Assembly (NCBI GenBank): GCA_020466095.1
Contig: CM035806.1
Coordinates: forward strand, 54,813,916 to 54,877,915
Direction of reading: 5' to 3'
From: Chlorops oryzae
Lineage: Eukaryota; Arthropoda; Insecta; Diptera; Chloropidae
Length of the DNA: 64,000 nt
This document shows, in pieces, positions 45,621-55,254 of the stretch. Position 1 is the stretch's first letter. Each line of letters begins with the position of its first letter. Under the pieces are notes generated by a model. That model ran no database searches. It saw only the letters and a program-made list of their open reading frames with translations, and was not told the DNA's origin. Position numbers and translations under genes: made by a program.

Positions 45621-46193
45621 CTATGAAAAAAAGCAGAAATTCACTAAGAAACTCATTGAGACTAGGAGGCCACATCGACTGGCCGCAAATAATATTGATG
45701 CTTTTGATACTTGAAAAAAGTCCTTCACATTGGTATAGTGCATAGCGACAAAAGAGCTCTCCGGTGCAGAAACCGAACCCATACAATCCCTATAGAGATC
45801 CTCAGCCAAACGAAATCGAAACAAGCAGCAACGTACCATTCCTGGTGTCAAGCGGATAGCATAGGGTGTTTTTGCATCTAAGCATTCGTAATCGTCTACA
45901 CCAACAAGCCGGATCTTTTTACACTTCGATAGCTTGCTCTTCTTGAAGGATATAAAATACTTTGAGGTGTCGCCGTTTATCGAATAAATTGCGTACTTAT
46001 CCCCGATATCCATTAAGAGATCGGAGTATTTTATGTAAACATCCATTGGATATGATCCAGCGCAGACAAAATCCATTGTAGCGGTCTTCAGCGAGTTACA
46101 ACTTTTGTACAACGCCTCTCTGTGTCCCGAAATTAATCGAAAGATTATTATCAAAAGGACGAAGCGTAAAATATGCCCGTTTCGAAAAGACAT
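45621..46193 (-). CDS. Possible secreted cysteine-bearing protein, unrecognised
   Basis: A 190-codon single-exon frame. I place the start at ATG 46193 because ACAAATG is a good fly context and a typical signal peptide follows (hydrophobic ILRFVLLIII, residues about 8-17, then SG). The mature part has two cysteines 12 residues apart (KSC...FVC), two more around residues 85-100, a CC pair near residue 117 (GMVRCCLF) and a further C about 14 residues later. C-x11-C plus a later CC...C is reminiscent of insulin/relaxin B and A chains, but the third A-chain cysteine is a phenylalanine and the last spacing is one residue too long. I therefore do not call it an insulin-like peptide. The final 55 residues are hydrophobic and may be intron readthrough; a GT donor is possible near 45713. 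Composition is less AT-biased than the flanks. Function unknown. Confidence 0.45.
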   Translation of the reverse strand: MSFRNGHILRFVLLIIIFRLISGHREALYKSCNSLKTATMDFVCAGSYPMDVYIKYSDLLMDIGDKYAIYSINGDTSKYFISFKKSKLSKCKKIRLVGVDDYECLDAKTPYAIRLTPGMVRCCLFRFRLAEDLYRDCMGSVSAPESSFVAMHYTNVKDFFQVSKASILFAASRCGLLVSMSFLVNFCFFS

Positions 46194-46853
46194 TTGTGTC
46201 AAACAGAAAAATACAAAAATTATGAAATTATTTTAAATGGAAAAATTCAAAACTGAAATAAATTACACAGGCCAGCAAAATTGAAATTTGATTTTCCCCT
46301 TTTAAATTTCAGTGGTGTTTTTATTCGAATTTTTGTTAGCTGAAAAATTGAAAAATTTCAAAAAAATTCCATCACGTCAGAATTTCGAGAAAATCGCGGA
46401 AGAATTTCTTACGAATTTCTTTTTTGAAACTAATTTTTCTCAAATATTGTTTCAAATATTTCAAAATTTTTAAAACTAAAAAATATCATTCTTTAATATG
46501 GCATCAAAAATAACTAACAAATTGTTAAAGGAATGGTGTAAAATGATGCTCAAAGTCGAAAATTTGGTAATTTTTTGAAAGATGTTCATTTTTTTTTTTG
46601 GACTTTGAATGAACGTCGATCACCCATTAACAGTCCGCTTTCCAAAACCGATATCCTAAATTGTAGGTCAAACAATTGTGTGTAGATATGCCTAATTTCA
46701 GAACTGCAGCACAAACAGTTTCCACGATATAAACGTATTTCTAAAAAAACTAAATTGGGAGATTCATATACATAACATAATACAAATTTGAATTGAAAAA
46801 TTCACTTGTGTTTTCGTTTGAAAAAGAAGAAATTACTAGATTGATTTGCAATA
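46194..46853. other. Gene-free stretch
   Basis: AT-rich with runs of AAATTTC/GAAATTT type. Nothing recognised; no clear promoter for the minus-strand frame was found. Confidence 0.35.
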
Positions 46854-47047
46854 TTGGGTCAGGGAAAAATAAAGTTCAGATTAAAACGCGCGTAATTCCC
46901 TAGCTCACCAAGTTAACTGCCGCGACAAAACTTTTGGTCACAATGTAATGATTTTTGAGAGAACATAATGTGCTCATTTGACCTCAAAAAGAACGAGTGT
47001 TTACTTTGTTTGTTTTATTATAAGCACTTTATTTATTCCCGACCCAA
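46854..47047. mobile_element. Mariner-type MITE (TTGGGTC ends)
   Basis: Inverted termini TTGGGTCRGG, continuing with GAAAAATAAAGT on the left and the near-complement ACTTTATTTATTC on the right. Flanked by TA (46852-46853, 47048-47049). 194 bp, non-coding. TA target and TTGGGT-type ends fit mariner-like elements. Confidence 0.78.
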
Positions 47048-47267
47048 TATTTCAACTCAATCTAGAGAGAAGTATAATTCATACTGCAGCCATCTTAATT
47101 AATACACCTTGGCTAACAGTGATACCACAAAAATCAGAATAACCCTGTAGGAAGAATGGGGTCAATTGGGCCCTAGCGAGTAGTTCTCGAGTATAGGAAA
47201 AATAATTGGTACACGAGCAGAGACACGGACAGTATAACCTCACTAGTGTCATGGCCAAAATGTGTGT

Positions 47268-47332
47268 GTGCCGGGAATCAATCCTCGGACCTCGAGATCA
47301 AGAGCATGCATCCCCTACGCTATCCCAGAGCC
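47268..47332 (-). repeat. tRNA-like cassette
   Basis: Minus strand: TAGCGTAGGGG fits the A box and GGATTGATTCCCGG the B box, in tRNA-like order and spacing. Stem pairing is incomplete, so probably not a functional tRNA gene. Confidence 0.45.
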
Positions 47333-47390
47333 AATTTTATTCCTCTTACGATTTCGATTTTAACTAATAATTATAGAAAAAACTCGGCGT

Positions 47391-47460
47391 TCGCCTGCCC
47401 GGGGAATTGAACCTGGGCCCTTGGGATCGCGCTACGCTGTGAGCTACGACAGTTCGGGCC
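47391..47460 (-). repeat. tRNA-like cassette
   Basis: Minus strand: TAGCTCACAGCG (A-box-like) and AGGTTCAATTCCCCGGG (B box, T arm) about 30 bp apart. It occupies the same place in this TIR element as the cassette at 12219 in the related copy. Confidence 0.5.
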
Positions 47461-47784
47461 GGTCCCCCCATCTATTAACATAGTATATCATGTGTCCTGA
47501 ACTGGCCCTGTTCGCTCTACTTCTGCATTTGTTCAAACGCGGCTGTCGATTTTCGAATGATAATATCTCCCACACTAAAATACTAGTAACTTACTAGTAG
47601 TTAGTCCACTTTTGTTCTTAAATATACACTTTTTAATGCTTGCAGAGCATTGTAGTTGGTCTATGATTTATTTCACCTATTTAAAATTATTATCAACTAT
47701 ATATTTGAATAAATAAGTACCTATGTATTTAAGTTGCAAAAATTGCGATTTTTGTTTTTGAGCATGTAGTCAATCTCAAAACTG

Positions 47785-47957
47785 TCGAAACTCTCTATAA
47801 TGAATTTCAATGGACCTAAAAAATTAAATCTTTGATGAGAGAATTTGTTGTAAGGAGAAAAAAGGCGATATATTGTAGCGAAAAAGCCTTGAGAAAGTTC
47901 GCTATAGAGAGCAATTTGTTTTTGAGGAGGTCGTTATAGAGGGTGTCGCCTCTATTT
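47785..47957. mobile_element. Tigger-type remnant
   Basis: CGAAACTCTCTATAATGAA at the left and, inverted at the right, ACACCCTCTATAACGACC, with CTATAGAGAGC in between. The pattern of CTCTATAACG repeats is that of pogo/Tigger termini, but the extreme ends and TA duplication are not clear. Confidence 0.4.
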
Positions 47958-48139
47958 ATTTTGTTCAATGACCTACATGATGTTTGTTTGGTAAAAACTG
48001 CCGCATATATTAAAAAAAAAGTATTTTAGGATACTTTATTGTTCCAAGAAAGTATAAAGTATATCGATCACAAATAAAGTAGGATACTATAATATATAGT
48101 ATGGTTGGCAACCCTAGATGGAAATATGACTATTTAACC

Positions 48140-48490
48140 TGTTGCTATATTATATTTCACTCAATAAAAGACTCAAAACTGAATTGAATGGAATTTGACT
48201 TCAAAGTTACAAACGAAAAAATCCCTGGGGGCCTATTACAGTTTTCGTTAACGCAACAAACGCAGCGCCATTCAACAGTTTAAATTGAAAATTCAGTACA
48301 AAATTTTCAATTGGGTTGCGTTATTTGCGTTTACGAAAGCTGTACTAGGGCCCCTGACTTTCGATTTGGCAAACGCGTTGTCGACGGTCGAGTACAGGAA
48401 TAGAAAACGAGAGTTCCTAAATTAAAATCCCACACAAGGGGAATCCAATGCAAAGAAAACAAACACAATCACATTATTGGATTTATATCC
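48140..48490 (+). repeat. Diverged copy of the interior of the 50.4-52.4 kb element
   Basis: Homologous to the reverse complement of about 51935-52150: shared TATTTCACTCAA, GAATTGAATGGA, TCGATTTGGCAAAC, GTTGTCGAC, CACACAAGG. It includes a decayed tRNA-like cassette (48370-48440). Interrupted by a 126-bp MITE at 48228-48353. Confidence 0.6.
48228..48353. mobile_element. 126-bp MITE with GGGSCCTA termini
   Basis: Left GGGGCCTATTACAG and, inverted on the right, GGGCCCTAGTACAG, continuing with TTTCGTNAACGCAA complementarity. Flanked by CTG on both sides (48225-48227, 48354-48356). The paralogous sequence at about 52060-52068 (minus strand) lacks the insertion. A 3-bp duplication with GGG-type ends is compatible with PIF/Harbinger. 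Confidence 0.8.
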
Positions 48491-48832
48491 ATACATACAT
48501 ATATATGTTACATGCATACATGCATAGGTGGACATTATTTGCGAAAATTGGATTTTTTAGCGGGACACCCCCTAAAAACACAATGTTGATCGAAAAACAG
48601 CAACGTGCAAAATATTACCCCAATTGAAGGCTGTTTAGATTGCCCGACTTGACTTTGAAGTTTGGGAAATTCGCTGAAATAGAGAGGAATCGGCCCATAA
48701 CTCCCCAGAAGTCACCCTACGGACATAAAATGTATTACCCGCCCACCTTACTTTTTTGTGCCAAACATTTTTTCTGAACAAACCCACCCCCTATCCATCC
48801 TTCTTACTGGGCTCCCATACAAGAACAATTTT

Positions 48833-49690
48833 TATACCCGTCACACTCTGTGTTGAGGGTATATTGCGTTTGTGTGGTTGTGTGTAACACCTAGAACCAG
48901 TCGAGATAGACCATACAAAATGTATATAGAAATGATCAGCGTCACCAGGAGATTCGATTTAGCCATATCCGTCTGTCTGTCTGTCTTGTTGTATACAGTT
49001 TTCTTATCGAAGGAGCTGAGCTATCTCGACGAAATTTGGTACGCGTTCTTACGGGGACATGAGTAAGAACAAGTTCGAGAATGGACCCGATCGGACCATT
49101 TTTAGGGGTACCTCCAGTACTAGGGTCTGTTATGAAAATCACAAAAACTGCTATAAAACCGATGTTTTTCAAGATATTTTGATGAAATTTGACATTTGAA
49201 CATATTTTAGGCCAATTAATGTGATTTACAAAAATTAGAAAAATGGGCGTGGCAGAAGGGCGTTTTTCGAAAATCGTCTCCCACTCCCGAAACGCCTATG
49301 GGACTTCAACGAAAATTGCCACTTATACTTCCTTTGTTGCCATAAACATAATGCCCAAAAATTTTCTTGATCGGTCCATTATTAAGGGTACCTCCAGCAC
49401 TAGGGTCTGTCACAAAAATCTCAAAACTGCCCCAAAATCTGACTTTTTCCAAATAATTCAATGAAACTTAGAATTTGCGCGTATATTTTATCATCCGATT
49501 AGAATTTAAAAAAATTGGAAAAGTGGCCGTGGCAAAGGGGCGGTTTTCATAAAGAAATTCAACAAAAGTCGGTATATGGGGCCCCTTATGGCCTGAAACA
49601 CCTCTTGATATTAAAAATTATTGGAAGATGTGTGTCTGTGTCGGGTATTCTATTGTCAGGCTTGCCTGACTATAACACCCTTACTTGTTT
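48833..49690 (+). mobile_element. DINE-1/Helentron-type repeat, copy 2
   Basis: Begins TATACCCGTCACA..., contains TTGCGTTTGTGTGG, ATCAGCGTCACCAGGAG and (GTCT)n near 48970-48985. It ends with TGTGTCGGGTATTC, the palindrome GTCAGGCTTGCCTGAC (49655-49670) and CACCCTTACTTGTTT. The 5' ATACCCGNCACA and 3' TGTGTCGGGTAT are the subterminal inverted repeats expected for Helentron-related elements. Non-coding. Flanked on both sides by related sequence (see findings). Confidence 0.8.
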
Positions 49691-50306
49691 CAAATAAATT
49701 TCCCCCCTCGACCTAACTTGCCTCAAGGCGCCCCTAGACAAGTCAAATGTATGACCGACCCCCATTTACTTTGCCCCCCTAACATTTTTTCGGAATATAC
49801 TGACCCCCGATCACCCCTTCTTAGGGGGGAACCCATACAAAATTAGGCTCAAATTAAAAAAAAAATACCTCAAGAACTTCAATCTATAATATAGATGCCG
49901 TAGGAACAAGAACGAGCATGTTCGGTATGCATATTCGAAAAATATAATATACAAAATTGTCGTACCTTTTAAACGAGCCTAGTATGAAGAATATTGGATT
50001 AGTTTTTGGTATGTTTTAATAATATGTTATAATTATTAGGTACCTTTTTTTATTTTTAAAACTAAATTTTGGGTTCCTTCTCCTAACTGGCCAATTAATG
50101 ACCCTAGTACAAAAAACTTAAATTTTCGACTCAAATGCCGCAAACCTCAATCTATGACGAATTTTTTGAGACTATAAGCATTAAAATCAGTTTGTGGTTT
50201 CTATTAATAAAATTAATTTAAAACAAATATTTTTTGAAACGCAGTTTTCACTGTTTTCACGTTCGCGTTTTGAGTCCTTGCACGCATACAGAGCGAGTGA
50301 AACAGG

Positions 50307-50557
50307 CCAGGGTTCCATTTTCCTGCCGACAAAAGTAGCATATTTGATCAGGGCACGAGCGCCACTCGAAAAGGGCTCGCTTTTGATCAAAAATTTCAAA
50401 AATTCTAGCTAGGATATACCCACCCAACATTTTATTAAAATTCTGATCAAAACTGACTCGGATTCGAGTCGCGTGGCTGCCTAAAATAATCAAATATGCG
50501 CTCGTTTTCTGATCAAAAATGATACTTTTGTCGGGAGAAAAAGGTACCCTAGCCGCG
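50307..50557. repeat. Inverted repeat spanning an element boundary
   Basis: 50307-50351 (CCAGGGTTCCATTTTCC... TTTGATCAG) and the reverse complement of 50511-50557 match over about 45 bp, including GCCGACAAAAGTA / CCCGACAAAAGTA. GATCAAAA and GCGAGC/GCTCG motifs fill the centre. It straddles the left end of the element called at 50417. Confidence 0.6.
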
Positions 50558-50614
50558 ACTCTTCTTGGGGGATCATATTTGATATCATTTGCGAGTCGTT
50601 TTCATCATATGTTA

Positions 50615-51759
50615 CACTGAAAAAAAATTATAGCACCATGTGCTATATTTTGTTAGCACAGTTGTCTACAGATATAAGATATAGCTACTCCTTGCTATAG
50701 CATTTGGCAAATGGCCTAGCACCAGCGACTGAGACATGGGCAAAAACAAAAATGCTCTTTCCCCTGTGGTTGCTACGGCACTGATCATTTACTCATTATA
50801 GCTGCATATGCTATGCAAATAGCCGCAGATGCTTTAAAATCATTCTCCTACAGCTATGTATATTCATTTACTAACAAGATATAGCTATGTTGGCTATGTT
50901 TGTTTCAAATCAAGACATTTCGCTAGCTGAAATTCATATAAAATATACCCTGCAAGACATGCCTACCCGAAACACCAATCAGTTGAAAAAAATTTTATAA
51001 ACACTAATACAAATAAAATAAAAAGTTTAGCGTATGATATGAGTGAGAGCGACTAGGATAAAAGCCTTTGTTAAATTACGTATGCGTAAAAAAGACGGCT
51101 GATGTAAGCGGCTTTATGTTATGCAAAAGTGAAGTTTTTTCATGCTATAATACCGACTACTTGCTAAGAATTTTTTTTTGGTCTAGATGAAGCATCACTA
51201 TGGAATAAAAATTGTTAAGTCGAAATAATGTTTTTGGACTTGCAGCTCTTTACAGAATTTTATCTTTTTTCACAGCATTACTTAATTTTGACGCTAGCCC
51301 TAAAATATTCTACCGGTAGGCTCGCCAATAAGTGATACCTCTTTTCAAAAGAATGCCTAAGGGGTTTTTCCGTGAGGCTTTTCATACACCTACCTAAAAG
51401 GCTGCCTGATAATACTACAGATATATGCGTGATGTCTAACGAATTTTGTTGTTAACTATACCGCATTCAGTATGCCTACCATGAAAAAGCAAGACAACTG
51501 TATGTCAAAACATATGCGAGTTTTCATATGAAAGAAAAGGATAAATTCTTACACGTACATTTGTTTCAGGTAGTTTTTTCACACTTCCCTTAAGGAGCTA
51601 ATAGAATCTTTTTCAAATTGACTACCAAAAAGTATAGTTAGCGCTATTAGTTAAATCTCCTGGTAATTAACAGGTAGTGTGTTTGCAAGGTAGCAAATGC
51701 AGTAATAACACCGTTGCTATAGTTTATAGCAAGCAAGTAGTAGTTCTGTTTTTTGAGTG
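50615..51759. mobile_element. TIR element with GCTAT motif array
   Basis: Termini CACTGAAAAAAAATTATAGC (left) and, inverted, CACTCAAAAAACAGAACT (right). The interior carries about twenty GCTAT/ATAGC or TTGCTA/TAGCA motifs concentrated within 330 bp of the left end and 150 bp of the right end. No coding frame and no clear target duplication. It is nested in the GAGTC/GATCA element. Confidence 0.62.
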
Positions 51760-51977
51760 AAATCGAGTCTTTTTTGACTCATATTTCTGATCATTTTCGA
51801 GTCTTCTACGACTCATATTGATATAGTTTTCGAGTCTTTTCCGAGATATATTAACAATCGATTGCTTTCCAAAAAAAAAAAAAAAAATTATTGATAAATC
51901 AAAACGAGCGTTTTGGCTTTTAGGTGTGTATACGTATCATTATGGATTCAATAATGTTTTTTTTTTGTTCTTACCTT

Positions 51978-52035
51978 GTGTGGCATTTCAACCCGGGAAC
52001 TCTCGGTTTCTAGTCTAGTGCTCACCCGTCGACAA
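51978..52035 (-). repeat. tRNA-like cassette
   Basis: Minus strand: GACGGGTGAGCACTAG (D-arm-like) followed by CCCGGGTTGAAATGCC (T-arm-like, B box with mismatches), then a T-rich tract. A decayed relative is in the repeat at 48140-48490. Confidence 0.35.
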
Positions 52036-52562
52036 CGTGTTTGCCAAATCGAAAGTCATGGATTTTTTTCGTGCATAACTTTTAATTCGAAGTCCATTCA
52101 ATTCAATTTTGAGTTAAATTTTGAGTGAAATATAAGATAGCAACAATTTGAATGATCATATTTCAATCATCTACGTGATTAATTGTCGATTGCTTTATGT
52201 TTTGTTTTTGCACATTTAATGCGAATCGCTTTTGAAACATATTGAAGAGTCTTTTTCGAGTCTTCTTTTAATCGCAGATGATAGCAATCGCTTTTTAATC
52301 ATCAAAAGGAATCGAATAAGACTCCTCAAGGTAATTTTTGTAAAAACAATCTTCCAAATGTTGGGTGGGTAGACACATCAAATGCTTTTCAGGCATGTGA
52401 AAGTGTGAAAGTGAAAATGGAACACGCATACGTTGTGTGAATGGTTGAAACAAAATGAAAATATTTGGATTCTTTGCCCATCAGGTAGCCGCGCTTGACA
52501 TTTTGTATACCGCTTTTTGAGTGCTTGATCAAGCATTCCCATTTTCGAATGAACGTCGACGA

Positions 52563-52822
52563 TATATCGCACACCCTCTTCTAAGGTGACACAACTCAAA
52601 AATCGTCAATTTTGAGTTGACATATGGAACTTGATCATAGTTCACCTCTCTATCTGCACGGAAAATTCTAATCCGTTTTTGTTATTATAAAAAGCCGAAA
52701 AACCCCGTTAATGCCTTTTTTTTTGGCCTTTATTGACACTGCGATGCATTTTGTTTTTTGCGTTTTCTGAAAAATGAGGAATTTTGAGTTGTGTCACCTT
52801 AGAAGAGGGGTTGCGATATGTA
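52563..52822 (+). mobile_element. MITE with TAYATATCGCAC termini, copy 1
   Basis: About 45-bp inverted termini with CTCTTCTAAGGTGACACAAC and CTCAAAA. Internal ATGCATTTTGTTTTTTGCG and TCTGAAAAATGAGG are shared, in inverse orientation, with the neighbour at 52904-53164. 260 bp, non-coding. Confidence 0.85.
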
Positions 52823-52903
52823 CATGAACAAATTGTACTTTAGAATTTTTGGAGGTTTATCGCTCTCTTCCGGCATTGTGCCGCGTAAAAGGAAAGGAGT
52901 AGG

Positions 52904-53164
52904 TATATATCGCACCTCCTCTTCTAAGGTGACACAACTCAAAATTTCTCATTTTTCAGAAAACGCAAAAAACAAAATGCATCGCAGTGTCAATCAAAGC
53001 AAGACGAAAGGCATTACGGCTTTTTTTCGGCCTTTTATAATAGGAAAAACGGAATGGAATTTTTCCTGCAGGTAGACAGGTGACTTAGGAACAAGATCCA
53101 CATCATAACTCAAAATTCAAAAATTTTGAGTTGTGTCACTTTAGAAGAGGAGGTGCGATATGTA
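52904..53164 (-). mobile_element. MITE with TAYATATCGCAC termini, copy 2
   Basis: Same family as 52563-52822 and inverted relative to it, 81 bp away. Termini with CGCACCTCCTCTTCTAAGG match at about 40 positions. Non-coding. Confidence 0.85.
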
Positions 53165-55254
53165 TCAACTCACAAGTAACGAAAAAATAAATGCTTGCGA
53201 ACTCATGTTTGCCCTGTGTATATGCAACGTCAAAAAGAATTCACGAATATACTCTCGCATGCCTGACAAGCCATGAAGTGTCTATACACCGCATAAGACA
53301 TTTCGATATAAAAATACTTTTTTGTCGACAAAGAACGCACGGGAAAGAGTGGCTATTCCAAAAAAAAAAAAAAAAAAAATGTTTCATTATCGAAATGTCT
53401 TACTGTGTAAATCCCGTCCATGCATCTACACATAATATTCTCATCTGTTTGCGATTCATTGGTCCATATTTTGTCAATCTTAAACAGACCAGTGCTGTCC
53501 TGAAGCACGACTACTCGTATAATCGGCTAACAAACGATGACTTAAGGTTAAAATTATGTATTCGAGAGTACAGCATGTCTCTCAGTTAATATCGCCTTAG
53601 TCCGGCAACTACCAAAGAGATGATCATCATCTCCACAACCGAAATGAAATGACAAACAACGAAACGAAGGTCCTGCGGCACATGAATTTTGACGTCAAGA
53701 TTCGAGCTCATGAAACGAGATTTATTAGTGGCTCGAAATTTCCGGCATCTGAGTAGAATCATCTCCTTCAATGAAGTGAACTGCGTACTTACTTCATCTG
53801 CCAAAGAGACATACATCCATATGCAAGTTACAATCAACGACCAGCTACTCGTACTAATGGAAATTTTAAAGCATAGAGAATCGCGATTGCGATTGCATTA
53901 AATTTTCTTTTTAAATTATTGCATCCAATGAATTTAATTTAGAAAATGTTCTCTGCTCATATATGTATGTATATGTATAAGAACTTTATGAACATACACT
54001 TGCATGCATATGTCTGTATTTGTTTAAATCTAAATCCTTTGTTCATATCCTCTTTGAAGTACAGACGCTATAAGTTGTTATCGCTCTTATTTTATCTCGT
54101 TTATAACTGGAGCATAAGTTGCAATTCAAAATTGGGGTCAACATTTTAAGTTATGACACAACGAGCGCTTGTTGCAGACAGCTTACACAATACATGAAAG
54201 TATTTTCCTCTACTGGCAGTCGGCAAGTTGAAACTGACTTTCCTTTCTTACTGTTTCCTCTTTTCAACTTTTCAACGGTCAGCGGAAATGTTGCATCGGA
54301 GTGGAGTGAGTTTTCAATAGAAAATTCCATGACGAACGATTTGAATTTGAATTTTATCTTCTTCTAAAAACAAAAACAAAAATAAAAACAAAAACAAAAA
54401 CAAAAACAAAAAAAAATATTAATACCTAATAATAAAATAAAAAATTATAACGAATGAATATTCTAACCGACATTGAGTGCGAATTTATCGAATCAACAAA
54501 AGGAAATCGTTCAGTCTACGTTCAACGTCACAAGGCGTATCCGTAAAGGCGATTGTTCCGTTCGTAAATTTTCCGGAATTGTTCCAGCCATTAATTTAAA
54601 ATCCCGAAAAAAAGATCACAAAAAAAAAAAAAAAAATAGAACATCGTTATCGAGACTTGAGTACGCAGGATCGTTTATTCAAAGAATCGATTCCTGGCGA
54701 TCGTATTCTTTTGGCAGAACGATAACCTATAAAATGATATCAAAAATTTCTCTGACGTGAGTCAACATTTTCAGATTTTCTTTGAAGTCGTCCGTTTTAC
54801 GTTTTTATCGGGAAAATGTATTCAATCTCCCTACGAGGACATAACAAGACAGCTCAACGGACATCAATTTCGTTGCGCAGAATATTTGACTCAAATGAAA
54901 ATTGGAAAAACTCACAAAAGAAAGCTCAACACTTTGGTGTGAATTCAGCGTAGCAAATTAGCGTAGTCGTATTTTTGGCGCCCGACATACGCCATATACG
55001 ACCATGTCTTGTGCGCTGGTACCTTCCACCGGGCAAAAGCACACGCACACGAACACACACACACATACTTAATCTTTCGTGTGTTTTTTATTTTTTTGTG
55101 TGCTTTTTTTTTTTTTTTTTTTTTGGGAGATTTACTTCGAGATTTTTTCAATTTTCATGTTGAACATGCCGGCTTTAGGCGGCATAACACCCACAGAGAT
55201 ACACAAATACTCACTCGCATTCGCTCGCATTGTTCTCTTCTCATTCAAGTAGAC
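53165..55254. other. Gene-free stretch
   Basis: No supported gene. Contains an A-tract (53360-53378), an (AAAACA)n run (54366-54412), A- and T-tracts near 54618-54635 and 55107-55125, and a CACACGAACACACACACACA run (about 55032-55063). Open frames at 53191-53589 and 53586-53837 lack recognisable domains. Confidence 0.4.

Larger units (their letters stand above)
47143..47575. mobile_element. TIR element (CCCTGTAG end), right-truncated copy
   Basis: Starts CCCTGTAGGAAGAATGGGGT and is homologous, in reverse orientation, to 12000-12758 (shared CTAGCGAGTAG, CTCGAGTATAGGAAAAA, CGCGTTTGAA, GCAGAAGTAGAG). The distal 80 bp with the second terminus is missing. Two minus-strand tRNA-like cassettes lie inside. 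The first differs in sequence and orientation from the cassette at the corresponding place in the other copy. Confidence 0.65.
50417..52371. mobile_element. TIR element with GAGTC/GATCA motif array
   Basis: Inverted termini TACCCACCCAACATTT (left) and, read inwards on the right, TACCCACCCAACATTTGGAA. GAGTC, GATCA and AATCG motifs in both orientations fill the outer parts (50430-50600, 51760-51860, 52150-52330). The 1145-bp element 50615-51759 is inserted inside. A tRNA-like cassette (about 51978-52035, minus) lies in the right half. Ends resemble those of the elements at 37083 and 38830. No coding frame. Confidence 0.68.

Noticed and set aside
50615..51759. CACTA (En/Spm) transposon, because of the CACTG ends
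   Set aside because: No 3-bp duplication and no CACTA terminus; the A-run after CACTG does not fit that group.
53191..53589. 132-codon frame
   Set aside because: Contains a lysine run from a poly-A tract and no recognisable motif.
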